DNA from: Sisyra terminalis
Taxonomy: Eukaryota; Arthropoda; Insecta; Neuroptera; Sisyridae
Assembly (NCBI GenBank): GCA_958496175.1
Contig: OY292276.1
Span: 15,952,001-16,016,000, forward strand
Length of the DNA: 64,000 bases
Direction: 5' to 3'
Made by a program: the position numbers and the translations under genes. Shown piece by piece: positions 50,401 to 63,475 of the stretch. The stretch's first letter is position 1; the number at the start of each line of letters is the position of its first letter. The notes beneath the pieces were generated by a model. That model was not told where the DNA came from. It saw only the letters and a program-made list of their open reading frames with translations, and ran no database searches.

Positions 50401-51869
50401 CAAATTGCAAATAATATTTTCACTTAAGTAAATTCTATAAATTCTGAAGTTTATTTCCCTATTGTTAAATTGCTAAAAATTCTAAGTTACAAGTTTTACC
50501 TTCCTGAAATATTCAAAACTTAAAGTGAAACTAGACGTTATTAGTTTATTATAGCAGAAGTAAACCATGTTTACATTCCTTGCAGAAATAAACATTTTGA
50601 AATTCAGTTTCAATTCGTCGTGACAGCATAGTTAAGATTTAACGACTTGGCAGATGGTTGTATTTACTTAGGCAACAAAAGCTTTAGCATAAAAATATTT
50701 TTATTTGAGTATATTCGTATAATACATTTATAATATTACCGTGGAGTTGATTTTGATTTCCGCATTACGGAACTTCCATAAATTCAAATTGTTATTACCA
50801 TCACAAATTATATAATAAAAAAGGCCATTTTTTTATTGAAGAAATAAATGTATTAGTTCATTGAATGGCTCTATTTTTTTTTTCAATAATTTAACTTCAT
50901 AGTTTTTAATTTAATTTAAAATAATTTATAGCGACATTTTTCAAAATTTACTGCAAACTATTCTTTTCCACTAACACAGTTCGTTTCAACGAATTCAGCG
51001 TAACACGAAAAAGCTTTTGAAAATTAGTTTCATTTTAGAAATGCAAAATCCTTATTAGTTTTAATGGAGAAGAAAACATGTTTGCGCATTCCATTCATTT
51101 TATTTGTGTTTTCAATAGAGTGAATAGTCAATTAGAAGTGCATTTTAATTATTTATTTTTTGTTCTAATTTTATTTCTTTTAATTTTAAACATAAATATA
51201 TCTTCTAAATTAAAATTTATCTGAGCAATATAAATTGTATTTTGCATAACAACAATTTCTGGGAGTTTTGGATTCGTTTTATAACTTTGTTTACTTCAAC
51301 TATAGTGACATATAGATTTGGAAAGTCCTGGTTCATTATTTTTTTTCGAGGCCTTAATTGATTTTATTTCTTTGTATAATTAAAACAATGTTAAAGGATT
51401 TTTTTATTTTAAAAAGGTGAACATTTTAAAAATGGTTTTTATGATGTTTTAAAAACGAGGGAAGTAATACTTTAAGCCGTTATATTTAAGATGATTTTAG
51501 ATTACCTCGATTTCGAATGGTTTGATCTACCTATATTATACCGTCATAATGTACCAGTTTAATGTATCGGCAGTCAACATTACACAATTAACATTTTTAT
51601 CTGTCCAAATAAGATGTGAACAAATAAATGCGACAAGTACCGAAACACCAATAAAGTAACTATATCTAAAAATCAGGATTCTTCAAATAATTTTTTCAGC
51701 GTTGCTACTATTAGGTAGCTCTTATACTATAAGGTGTTTATGAAAACTCTAATCCTTTAACCCCTAAATAAAGTTTTTTTTAGTACAATAACTTTGCATT
51801 AAAATAAAATACTACTCTTGATCTCGTCAAGGATACACCAAACAACTATTTTGTCCTGGAAAAAATCAT
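47471..51869. other. AT-rich non-coding stretch
   Basis: No gene recognised over 4.4 kb. Further 5' sequence of the minus-strand LINE could extend a little past 47470 but is unreadable. Confidence 0.5.
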
Positions 51870-52455
51870 TCAAGAAACTGTTAAATAGCCTTCAAATTTC
51901 GGCTTTATCGCCGTATCCTGAGAATTTTGTAGGTCGATCACTAAACATACGAGGAAACCCTTAGAGCATGGGTCGGCAACCTGCGGCCCGCGGGCCGCAT
52001 GCCATCCGCGAAACACCTTAGTGCGGCCCGCAAGATTCTCGCCGCAACGCACATGACGGACACATAGCGTTTCATTTTTAAAACTAAAATATTTGTACAT
52101 AAATATTGTAGGTATACTCACTGCAAGTGCGGCCCGCACTGTGCCCCATGAAAAATTTTGGCCCTTTTACAACAAAAGGTTGCCGACCCATGCCTTAGAG
52201 GAATGAATAAACACTTAGAGGTACAATTCTCAATAAAGAAGAGAAAACTTGATTACCTACGTCAGAAGGAATCTAGAAAGATACCGCATACTACAACTCA
52301 TTGTGCAGGGAAAAATATATGGAAGAAAATGTGCTAATAGAAAAAGAATATCCTTGTTAAAAAATTTACAAGTTTTCAATAATGGTCAGTAATCAACAAT
52401 GTTAGATAAAAATTCACATATGATCACCAAAATTTATGTAGAACGGATAAGAAGA
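51870..52455 (+). mobile_element. APE-type LINE fragment split by a hAT MITE
   Basis: The left part (51870..51966) reads AFKFRLYRRILRIL, stop, VDH and TYEETL. The right part (52201..52455) reads NKHLEVQFSIKKRKLDYL, then after a one-base shift NLERYRILQLIVQGKIYG, RKRISLLKNLQ and VFNNG. If the MITE (51967..52192) and one copy of its 8-bp duplication are left out, the frame passes uninterrupted from TYEETL through RGMNK to HLEV, as the family pattern requires (AFEMWxYRRILRISW, NEEVLRRM, IKKRKLEYL). GATAAGAAGAAGAA near 52446 fits a LINE tail. The LINE was therefore present before the MITE. Confidence 0.9.
51967..52192 (+). mobile_element. hAT-type MITE, copy 2 (226 bp)
   Basis: The ends are CATGGGTCGGCAACC on the left and its exact inverse on the right, flanked by a perfect 8-bp duplication CCTTAGAG (51959..51966 and 52193..52200). 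The interior has several GCGGCCCGC blocks and no transposase. It matches 29230..29438 in opposite orientation and has an extra GC-rich block near the left end. The interrupted LINE frame independently confirms both boundaries. Confidence 0.97.
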
Positions 52456-52914
52456 AGAAAATTGTCACGGAAATATAGTTTCAAATATTAATTTTTTAAA
52501 TGGTTTCCTCAGATTATTATAAGTTTATTGGGAGTGCAACAAATTGCATCAAATACTTTGGATGTTTTTACACTATGATGATATTGTTTTAAACTTTTCA
52601 ACTTCTGTTACAAGTTGATGTAGTTACCAGAGACATTAAGGAATAATAAGATGAAAACATAAAGCAATTAAATATGTAACACTTAAACATGAGTTGTTAA
52701 TCATTTTAAAATTTAATAATAAGCCATTTATTATCATATTAAAAAAGTACAAAACATGTTCCTGGTTTCTTCAAAATATAAATTAATTTGTGTTTACGTG
52801 TCACCTGATTGGTTATATATGTTTAAGTTTGGTTTATTTATCGCATGTTTTCATGTTGGTCAATAGTCACAGAAAACATTCAGATTAATCAATGATATAT
52901 ATTTTTGTGGTATG
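52456..52914. other. AT-rich non-coding stretch
   Basis: No motif recognised between two LINE remnants. Confidence 0.5.
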
Positions 52915-53110
52915 TCACGAACCCTGACCTCTACTATGACCTTAAAACAACCACTGTTTAGGAAAAGATTGCCAAGTTCAATGAAACCAAGGGAGTACAT
53001 AAAAAACTAAATTAAATTGCTCGTCTTTTTACCTATCCGTTGACCTCTAATCTCCTTCAATACAGCCCACGAAAGTTCTAGATTGAAACGCACCACGTAT
53101 ATACAATAAT
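52915..53110 (+). mobile_element. Jockey-like LINE, extreme C-terminal fragment
   Basis: The + strand reads NPDLYYDLKTTTV, stop, EKIAKFNE, then ARLFTYPLTSNLLQY and, after a frame change, LKRTTYI. This follows the Jockey-clade C-terminus, in which xDLxxxTVxEEI, RLxxHPNxLAxxLL and RRLKR occur in that order. The same LKR ending is seen in the 36.1-36.7 kb copy. It is a short 5'-truncated, inactive remnant. Confidence 0.75.
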
Positions 53111-56100
53111 CTTAAAGGGTGATAAACTCCCGACCCTCTCCAGAAAGACCGAATTGGATACACGTACATTAGATTTGCTAATTGCCTAGGGATTGATTGT
53201 AGATTGGAAAAAGAGAACAAAAAAAAAGTTTAATTTCGATTCCAGTGTAAATAAAAGTTTTAAAACAGGATGAGGAATTTATTCTCAGAGTATGAGAATG
53301 TAAAGTTTTATACTTGAATAATTTTTTTTCTTCTTTTAAATTCCTTACTTCTTTGATAAAATTCATACCAACTCATTTCTATTTCAAATAGACCTAGATT
53401 GCTGTCTATTAGAATAATCCAATTTTTTTATTCTTGTATGACAATAATTGAAAATATGTACTGCAAATATTAACTTAAAGAATGAATAATTCGTTCGATA
53501 TTATCTTTTCATAGAAAAGAACTCAATTTAAACCATTTTGAATATTTAACACCAATTTTATCTTCGATAGTTTTATAAAGTTTACTCGTGTTACTAATTT
53601 TAATAGAAATAAATTTTCTCCAATATTTGTCTAGGTTATTTGGATAAATCATTGTAAAAGTTTGGGATATTTTGTTAGATATTTGTTGACTTTATCAGGA
53701 AAATCCTGAAAATAAAAATAACATCAAATTGTATTGTTTTTTCTTACTTGTTTTTTGTGAATTTTTTCCCCTACTTAATGTTGATTAATTGTGATCAATG
53801 TTTAAATAATACGTATTCTATTGTATTGCAAAAAAACGACTTGTAATGGATGAAAATTAGTTTAACGAAATCAAATGATTTATTTTAGCGAAAATTAATT
53901 AGATTCAATTTCTTTTCCTTTTCAACACATTTATAATTTATATCGGTGTTGATTTCAACTTCTATGTAAATATTAACATTTAATTTTCATAATATTGTTT
54001 GGGAAATTCATTAATTAACATAAAACGTTTGCAAAAAAAAATTAATACTGACCATAAACCTTCACAGTGAAAAATATCTAACGCTGAAAGTTACTGTCAC
54101 GGTACATGAGCACAGAATGGTCAAAAACAACGAACGTGGTGAAAGGATTGTTGTATTGTAAATTCTACTCTCTGTAAAAGTGTATGCTATATATACTGAA
54201 CATAAACATATAAATGTGCACTCTTCCAGCACTGATCTCATGTGGTGTGCACCCCACAGGAATAATCTAATTCCACAGAGGGATCCTTCACAAAACTATC
54301 GTCAATTTACCGTTCACGTAACATATTATTCATTAACTGAAAAATCAATAAAAGACATTTGAAATCGTTTCTCCATTAAATATGTGACAAATCAAACATT
54401 CAAATTCAACTTTAATACAATACAGTACAGCGTAAACTTGAAGTTCATGAACGTAGTAATTTAAATAGTTACATAGTATCTGAGAAAATTGTCTACACTC
54501 TTTAAATAATGTTGAACAAAGTTAGCATGTGTTACATTATATTTGCCTAAAGCTGGAAGTAACACCTAAGAAAAACGAGAAGTGGTTTCACTAGACCATA
54601 TTCATTAAAGGTAGATTTATGTTCAGCTAGAACACATTCCCGTGATTCTATATAGTTATTCCAGACAGACTTAAACATTTAGAGTTCAACCATTTAACTC
54701 AAAAGCAGTAATCGTATTGAAAAGTTTAATTAAACTGTGGAATTATAAATTCAGAACAACCTTCAGAAATATCAAACAAAAACTATACATGTGCATATTT
54801 TTTTCGAATATTACATTCAGATAACGTTCACAGCTTTTTATCGGGCCTCGATAAACTGAAAATAAAGAGAAAATGTTTTAATATATGTATGCCAAAGATG
54901 CTTTTTTACGTAGTCGCCATTTCGATTAAACTTGTTAAAATGCTATACAAGTTTTCGAGTGTCTTCTTCATAACTTTTATATTCACATTTTATCTTTTCC
55001 ATATAGATTTTAGTTGTCCAATAATTTATTTTGAACGAAGTTTAAAGAATGTGCACTGCATATTTACACTTAAAAATGTACAGCTTAATCCAAATCACAT
55101 TTCATACAACGAAATGTTCAGCAAAAATGAACAATTTCGACGTTAAAATAGTGAAACTTTAAATATTACAATGAGAGCAATTGGATTATTTGAAAAAGAA
55201 AAAAATATGGCATATAATATCCATCCACCTCTCCATCCATGAGTATTTTACTGTGATTTTAATTCTGTATATATATTATTAAATTATTCCACTGTCATAT
55301 TACAGCTGATGAAATGAGCAAACCGCACCGTAACGTTAGTCCATTATCTGCATTGGGATTAGGGGAGCTTAACGTAAACGTAAGATTGTGTCATTACATT
55401 ATATGACATTATAAAAATAATTTAAAAATGCAGTTACCTAACTGAATTCATCAAACGAATTGATTTTTCTTTTCATTATGCAAATTAATCTTTCTTTTTC
55501 TTTTGTATCATGGGAAGAAGTTCCTCAAGTTTTTGCAGCATTTGTTTCTTTTTCTGATAGATATTTCTTTTATCTTCAAGGTGTTTATATTGCAAACACG
55601 TTCGTTGTTTCTAACATCTTTATTTTTCCTTGTAAATTTATCACGAGAACTTAAAAATATTTTCTTTTACTCATAAAAAATGTATAAATTGTATGTTTGT
55701 TGCAAAGAAAATAGACTTCTATCGCTAAATATAATGGCCAATGTTTGAAACAGCTAGTAAAAGCTTAGTATAAAATGATAATTGACTAAAAACTTTCTTC
55801 TTGAATTTCCTTGTTCCTTCCCATAAAATTAAATAGAATTTATTTTAATTTTACATTGTGAAATCTCATTAGTTTCAGGGTTCCTATTTTACCTATTTTA
55901 AGTGAAGAATCTCAGAAAATTTCAGTATATAACGTTTTAAATGTTTTTAAGCCAATTCAAAATTTACATCGATCACTTTTAGCTCTTTAATCCTATACTA
56001 AACCAATCTTTTCGCTAGTAATAAAATTGAAGTTCTTTTCTTCTTAAAAGCTAATACTTTAAATGAAAACCAAATGTTTTAAGAACTTTGAACTACCAAG

Positions 56101-56625
56101 GTGACGTTTTATCAAGCGAATAACCCATGAGTACCAAAAGATTAGCTATATTTCCTATAATTTTTTCTGCGATTTAAGCATCCAAATGCGCTTGTAAATC
56201 TTAAACATTTTAATAAATTCGAATACAAAATTTGATGTTTTTTTCTGGCGTATAAGTTTGTCGATGTTAGTTAGCCCCTAAGTATTTAAATTCAAATAAA
56301 TCAAAAATTCGAGTAGAATAGACAGGTCTAGACATGGAACAGTAGAAATGTTTTTGGGACCATTGATAGTTTCTTCATATGTCATTCCACTATACTCCAT
56401 GGATGTAATACATGTATTGGTAAATCCATTTTTTAAAGGCTTCTTTCTTTGTCTTATAGTACCTATACTCTTAAAAATCATCAAAATATTTTTCAGAACC
56501 GATTTATTATGCTCACTTTCTTAGGTCCTTTATAACAATATTCAATGTTATTTACGAATCACAAAAATGAGAGAAACTTGATTGATATATCATTGGTTAG
56601 GTCTTTAAGATTACAGGTTTAATAT
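53111..56625. other. AT-rich non-coding stretch
   Basis: No exon recognised. A higher-complexity patch at 54070..54350 has a 60-codon frame without motifs. On the minus strand near 56285, FEFKYLGAN resembles a LINE FKYLG box but is isolated. Confidence 0.5.
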
Positions 56626-56633
56626 GTGATATC

Positions 56634-57753
56634 GAGACATCGGATTATATGCATTTGCATGTTTGCATATGCAAATGCACATAATTCTATTTTTATAGCG
56701 TTATTGCATATTTTGGTACTTTTTCATTGACAAAGCTTATTTCGGTAGTTATACGTGTTAGACGTGTTGTATTATGCCGTCGACATGTCCCCCTTATGTA
56801 AAGCTCTGACAGTATTATACCCAATATTGCTTCACATCACCTGTCTCGCCCATGAATTATAGCGAGTTGCAGAAAAGATCAAAAACGATTAATTAATTAA
56901 TTAAACGAATAATTAATTAATTTCTTCCACAAAAACAGTGCTTTTAAAAGCACTATGACTACTACACGCATATAAAGAGCAACTATTAAACGTAGCACTA
57001 CCCCCAGAACCAATTTTAACATGGTGGGGACTTGGTAGAAAGCTATATTGTTTTATGCTGAAAATTTCGAAGCCATAAAAGAAGTAGTTGATAAATTTGA
57101 AAGATTAGACACCATTGCAGTCAATTCATGCAAGCTTTCATTTGATGATTCATCAATCAAAAAAATATCGCTCTTAATTCAACACATTTAGCATTATACA
57201 CGATTTCATTGACAAACTAGAAACATTCCTCTTTGCACGTCCATGGAAATATCCCAAAAAATTATTAAACAGAATAACGCTCTTTTGAGTTAAATATTGC
57301 AATAGGTTCGTGGCAAATTAAATCTAATTTTTTATAAAACCCCCGTTCTGAAGGAATAAAGAAAATTGATGCATGTATCAATGGCACTTCTGAAGGGATT
57401 TCCAAAAATTTCGCCAAATTTCAAATGCTGTCCAGTAACGTAAGTTGATGTCGAAAGTTCAATTTGAGCTTTTCACCATTTTCACCTATATGCCCCAATT
57501 GTGGATCTAAACCATCCAGGATCCCACTCAAATACACACTGAAAATTTCTAGAGAATAGGTATGGCGGCTTAGGAGAAGTTCAGTGCTATACATAAGTAC
57601 AGAAGAATTATATATATTAAGATAAATATAATGTGAAAATAAACTTTAATTCTAAAAATAAATGGTTTTCTGACTGTGCATATTTTGTCCATTTTTAGTG
57701 CATATTTGCATGCATATTTTAGCATTTTGATAGTACATATTATCCGATATCTA
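56634..57753 (+). mobile_element. 1.12-kb decayed hAT element with intact 8-bp TSD
   Basis: Perfect 8-bp duplications GTGATATC flank the element (56626..56633 and 57754..57761). The ends GAGACATCGGATTATATG and, inverted, TAGATATCGGATAATATG agree at 15 of 18 positions. Both subterminal regions are rich in TGCATATTTGCAT words. A broken reading frame on the + strand shows LPPEPILTWWG (56998..57030; family LPPEPVLTRWGTW), IHDFIDKLETF (about 57193..57230) and VT-stop-VDVE (57435..57455). The last corresponds to the VDVERSFS block of the hAT dimerisation domain. Only the C-terminal half of a transposase remains, with many stops. Confidence 0.92.
56651..56678. repeat. Subterminal palindrome with octamer words
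   Basis: GCATTTGCAT (56651..56660) and ATGCAAATGC (56669..56678) form a perfect 10-bp inverted repeat inside the left end of the hAT element. ATGCAAAT is the classic POU-octamer word. In hAT elements subterminal repeats normally bind the transposase, so that is the simpler explanation. Confidence 0.8.
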
Positions 57754-57761
57754 GTGATATC

Positions 57762-60700
57762 TAATGACAAAAAAATGAAATCAACTTATTGGTGAAAGTT
57801 AAACAATTGTTGTAAATACAAAGATGATGAACACTTTTATATTTTTGAAATAGTAGTACAAAAATTTTTTTAGCAATTTTTTACCTAAATGTAATTTTTG
57901 GTAAATCTTTAGCATTAATTACTGTACAAATTACAACTTTTTTTTTCTGTTAGCTTCTCAACTTTAAAAAAAAATCACACATCTAATTATGTCTTAGAAT
58001 GTACCTAGAACTGTTTGAATTGATTTTTAACTAAGAATCCATTTCCCACATTAGTACATAATGGAACAATGAATATTTCAAAAACACTTAGTTGTTACGA
58101 CTTTATCGTAAAAGAGAACAGAAACCTGAAACTGAGTGAAATGAGAGAAAGAAACTTTACTAAATTGAAACGTATTTTTCGTATACTATAAACATTCCTA
58201 GCTAACGAGAAATAGCTTTTAAAAGCAGCCGTATTGTCGAACTCGAAGTTTATGCATTTAACAAATGTTTCATCTCGTTGATACATATATACCTATATGT
58301 ATATATAAACATAATACAGTAATTTCCAAACAAGTGCTATGATTTTTGTTGTTGAACAAACTAAAAGTAGTAAAAGTCAGTTTTTACAAATTGGGAAGTT
58401 TTAACGCAACCTTTTAACAGCATAAACTTGCAATATAGAAATGAAAGCTTGTTCTCAATCTACCCTCGAAATTTAAGACGAAATAATTCAAAGCAGCATT
58501 GACATACATACGTCGTAATGTAAATAAACACATACAAGATATTTATTCGTATATAATTATGTTTGTACTCGTACATTTCAGTAAAAGCTACTTACATGAG
58601 AATGTATTAATTATATATTCAGCGTCAACCAATGAATTGTAACAAAGTTTCTGTAATAAACTTCTAATTACTTCTGAAGGATGGAAAATTGGCTCTGCTT
58701 GCTTGACTTGTGGATTTTATTAAATACAGACATAGTGCAGAATAGAACGATTTCCTGCAACAATATGATTAGAAATTGTGATTTTCACCTTAATTAATAT
58801 TAACTTTTTGAACTTGAAAGAACATTAAGGAAGCTGCAGAGATTACTTTTATTATTAGTTGGAACTAAGCTGATTTAAAATTTATTATTAAGAAGCGTTA
58901 ATTTTACTTTATATAGATCGCATCCTTAATATACCTATTCAGTAGATAATTTTTTTTCTGATAACTTTTACATTAATGCTTATTCTTAAGTGAAAATATG
59001 CATGTTTTCTTTATCCTTCGGGCAGATTTTATTTAAGAGATAAATGTCCCTATGAAGATGTAAAAATACCAACTCTAATCGATTACAAAATAGTTTAATC
59101 CATTAATCCATAAATTATAAAATATAGGTATCTATTAGTTGGATGATTCTCAGGAATTTGAGTAACAATATTGGAAGTTGGAAAATATATACCAACCAAG
59201 TGTCACAAAAATTTGAAAATTTCTCATCAAATTATTTGTTTATATTAGTTGCCGAGAAACATTCAACCAATATAGATTAAATTCACTGATTAAAAATTTG
59301 TATTTGTTGAGTGGTTGTTCAATAAAGTCAATTTTAAAATTCAAATTCCTGATAATTTTTACACTATCGTGCATAGTTTCTAATAGCTTTTCACATATTC
59401 CGTATGTTTCATAGGTGAGCACACCCATGAAAGAATCACGTCGGTAAGCAATCTCACTGGATTATTCGAATACGATGCAATCCTCTAGAGTCTCGTACTA
59501 CATATGTTCAAAACCTTAAAAACTACGTTTTCAATATTCACAAAAGTGCTCTTATTCTCTTGAATGCATGTATAACTTCATTGAACAGTTTTAAAAAAAT
59601 AAGCTTGCAATACCTTGAGGTTTTTTATATCATTTGTAATCCATAAATAAAAAAACAGTGTGTGTTTTTATATGTACGCGCGTGAGAAGTTATACTTCTT
59701 TGGTATAGTTAAAAATAGGTTTTTAATCCACTACCGTAGCCTCTTCCGGTTGTACCTGAACTAGCACACCAGTAATAAGATTTGTGATAACTAAAATATG
59801 ATACAATTTTCAACATAAATTACTTTTAATATCAAAATACATAATAGAAAACGTATGTGTTGTGGCAAAGACAAGGACAAAGAATATAAAGTTTTAAATA
59901 CATCCATGTTAGTGGAATACAAATATAATAACTATTACCTCAAATTTGAACTACAATGTCATTAGTTTTAACTGTCATTTCGATTTCATTCAATTGCCAA
60001 TTTTAGTCATTTGTTAGTTGTATCAGTGTTGGACTGTAAATATTTCACGGAATGTAACTGGGTTTCAAATAAAATATTAAATTAGCTATTAACGCATAGA
60101 GAACATACATTTACACATTTGATTACTTATACAAAATGTTAACTTCATATTATATGAATTAACAGTTTTACCAAATTAACAGATTGGGTCACATGTTTGA
60201 AAAATGCTTTTCAAAAACCTATACTTTATAGAAGTAGATTGTTGCCATAAAATATCATGTATAGATATGTACAAACAATCCTAAATAGCAATATTCTAAA
60301 AATTATATTTATACAATAGTAACTATATATTTTATATTCCCCTTTATAACTATGTTTTGAAACTGATTTTTAATTGAAATATAGAAAAATATAATGTAAT
60401 ATAATGTATCAATCGTCTTTCATAACATTATTTTAGATATCACACTGAATAAGTTCAGAAAAATATCTTTCGAGGGTTAATAGTTATTAGAACTATGAGT
60501 ACCAAAATGTGTAAGACCGGTCACATTCCAACCTAGTGTGAAAATGCAATTACAATGTCAATTACAATATGCAATTAATTATATTGCACAACCGTCAATA
60601 TCGCCTTCATACGATACAATATTTTGCACAAGCCAACATATTGTACAGTAATATTAACCAACTAAGGACTGCCGTCAATATATTGTGCAACCCACATGTA

Positions 60701-61019
60701 AATTTTGCTTTTTGTGATGAAGTCGTCTGTCATTTCCTGTTTCGTTTATCAAATAATTGTCGATTACAAGATATTGTATCAATGACATTTCATCTTGCCT
60801 TTAAACTTCTATCAAAACATAAATTAAAGTAAAAAAAAATAAATTTGTTCGTCCTTATTGAGGCAGTAATTTTGAATTAAAAAGAATTCCTTAACACATT
60901 TGTACATTACTTAACAGTAGTTTAGGTAATTATTGAGTAATCCTATTACTACCGCGTAGTATTGAAACAGCGCTAAGCAAAATCTCCCCGTATTTTGGCC
61001 TATTGATTTTCAAATTCTT
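57762..61019. other. AT-rich non-coding stretch
   Basis: No gene recognised. ATATGTATATATA-type simple sequence lies near 58287..58307. Several CAATATATTGTGCAA-like words cluster at 60570..60700. Confidence 0.5.
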
Positions 61020-61545
61020 TACCTTTCAATATAAGATTTTTTTGCTACCACTTTGGCCTTAAAAAATACCAGACTAAAAAATCCATAAGGATTACATCTG
61101 GGATGTTTGATAACCATTTATTTGCTGAAATAAAATTAGAAATGTTTTTTTTCATCCATCCATGATTCCTAGCGTCTTATAAACCAATGCTGAGACTTGT
61201 TCAAATGTTTATTGTCAGTTGCCGAAATGTTATCTACCCACAATTTCAAGGCGACTTATGGAATGCTTTTCGGGAAAATTTATAATATATTATGGCACTG
61301 TACTCAAGGATAACGATTTCAGCGTCCTTCAGTTGTTACAACATTATGGTCATATCACTTTTTGGTGGCCAATTATGGTTTGTGCTTTTGGTGGAATAAA
61401 CACAATCATTTTATGAACTTTCATACCATTCAATTGGGTATTTTTTTCATCAGAAAACAATATTTGAAAATTATCCACTCTTGGCCAAGTGAACCATTTC
61501 ATTGACTCGTTCCAGAATTTATTATTTGCAATCATACTACTAGTT
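61020..61545 (-). mobile_element. Tc1/mariner-superfamily transposase fragment, DDxD type
   Basis: On the minus strand the order is RVDNFQILFSDEKN (first Asp at 61449..61451), NDCVYSTKST, NWPPKSDM, then WMKKNISNFISANKWLSN, IPD and LMDFLVW (third Asp at 61081..61083). This matches transposases ending in NSPDLNPMDFxxW, in which the third catalytic residue is Asp and not Glu. The second Asp is probably at 61214..61216, about 44 codons from the third, although indels make the count uncertain. Multiple stops and frameshifts show it is dead. Terminal repeats were not found. Confidence 0.8.
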
Positions 61546-63199
61546 TAATACATCTTCCTAGATATGATTTAAACAAAGTTATTACTTACCAAATTTTCAA
61601 ATAGGTGTCATTAGTATTTAAATTTATATCTTGGTTCATAGTTGGTTACACTTTAAGTGTATAATCTTGTTATAACATTAATAGTTTATTAAACTTCTAT
61701 ACTACCTATTAAAGTAAATTTATCCAAAAATACTATTTTACCTTTATTTCTAAAGCAATAAATTGCTTTGAATTCCATATCCTTGTAAAATCATTATTCA
61801 ACGTGAGATATGAGAAACAGAGGAAAACAAAAACAAATATTTCATATTATTCATATTATTCGTATTTATTGTTATGTTTTTGAATTAAATCTTCTTTCTA
61901 TTGATATTCCTTATTTTATCTTTGAAGTATAAATAGGCGAATTGTTTAGTTAATTGGTTCCACTTTAAATTATTACTTCCCTAAGGCAATTTGTAAATAT
62001 ATTTTTTTAGAATATTGGATTTAAGAAACAATCAATAGTGGTAAAACATAAACTTTATTATTCCAGAAGATTTTTGTGTTTTCAATGTAATGAACTCGCT
62101 TTTGTTATCGATATAAACGAACAAAGAGGGCTTATATAGTCAAAAGACAAAGACTTAAAAATTCTTTATTCTTAAATAATTTAATTAGCTAAATAGAAAT
62201 AATTTGTTTAAAGTATTCATCTCCTCAATAAATTTGATAAAATTGTTCATATACAATTATTTGTTCCATTTACTCCCACCTCGATTTATGAATTAAAAAT
62301 CGGTTCTTAAACAAAAACAAACAAAAAATAACTCCATCTCACAATTAAAAGACAACGAAAGCTTTCATTGTTTTCTTTATCAAAACTCATTACTCTTTTA
62401 AGATGAAAGAACTTATTTATAAAAGCAAATTTATGAAATTGAACACGAGAAAACAGTTCCAGACATAGAGTGACGTGGAGCATAAAAGCTGATTTCATAG
62501 ACTAAATTGTGCTGAAGGAATGTCATTTATATCAAGTAAATTCAAATTATGTTTGCAAATTAAACCAGTTTCCATTTTCATACAGCCATTGTGTCCATTA
62601 ATACAAGCACAGAATTAAAGAGTTTTCTACCTTATTTTACATTTACCACCTGAAGACATGGAAAAATAGAGAAAATATGCCTTTTGCTTTATTTTTCTTT
62701 CATCTATACAACTCGAGTTTCACTCTTGTACTTTGAAAATAAACTGCAGTTTTTTTTATGAAAATGTTGGTGGAATTTATAGTTGGAAATAATTCGTTTG
62801 GTTTGACTTTTTGAGTAAATTTTTTTGCCACATTTATATTTATACTCATAGATATTTTAAACAAAGAAAAGCTTCTTAAAGCAACTGATGTAATTCAAAT
62901 ATTTCGAAAGAATTGCCAACTTAAAATTAATCTTCCTATGATTAAAGAAAGTTTTTTTTTCACAAAAATTTTCTTCAGTACATTAGTAATCTTTGAATAG
63001 GGAATTTGAAAATGAAACAGTAAGAAAAGTTAAAATATTGCTATTTATGGTTTGTAGCCCTTTTTACCTCCACATTGATGGTCATATATACTCTAGCAAA
63101 TTGACTAATATGTTTACTTAAATCCCATAGTAAAATTAAGGCTAGATAATCATAGCTCTTAGTTTCAAAAAGAATAAGACAAAGTTGGGAAGTTAATCA
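61546..63199. other. AT-rich non-coding stretch
   Basis: No motif recognised. Confidence 0.5.
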
Positions 63200-63475
63200 A
63201 TAGTTGGCTCTATCTTTAACGACAGTACAATGCTTATTAATTTTAAAAGTAAATTGTAAGATTCTTGTGTCTAAACCCCTAAAATCTACGGTTTTGAAGC
63301 TTTAGCTCCTACTACCCAGAAAATAAAAAACTTGCCGTCCAACGATCAATGGAAAAGAAAATTCCGGATATATCCTTCAGAGGCAAAGTTTTAGTCACGG
63401 GAGGCAATCCGTTCCATGCGATCTGAAAGCCGATTCCATCCGATCTACAATTTGATCTAGAATAACATGAACTTT
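63200..63475 (+). mobile_element. RTE-type LINE, C-terminal fragment
   Basis: Across two frame changes the + strand reads INFKSKL, DSCV, YGFEALAPTTQKIKNL, LAVQRSMEKKIPDISFRGKV and EAIRSMRSES. RTE-clade elements of insects have, in this order, KxxxFxxCVxPVLTYGxExW, LRVxQRAMERxMLGxSLRDxxR and NExIRxxTxVTD. Stops and a missing remainder show it is a small dead fragment. It is a different LINE lineage from those at 43.6, 46.6 and 51.9 kb. Confidence 0.75.

Noticed and set aside
56278..56484. Minus-strand frame near an FKYLG-like word, possible LINE RT
   Set aside because: Only one short box is visible and neighbouring boxes in the expected order are missing.
56885..56925. TTAATTAATTAATTAA palindromic runs
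   Set aside because: Simple AT repeat inside the hAT element; no evidence of a specific function.
59710..59790. Short minus-strand open stretch reading ITGVLVQVQPEEATVVD
   Set aside because: It looks protein-like but is under 20 residues with no supporting context; not enough to call a gene or element.
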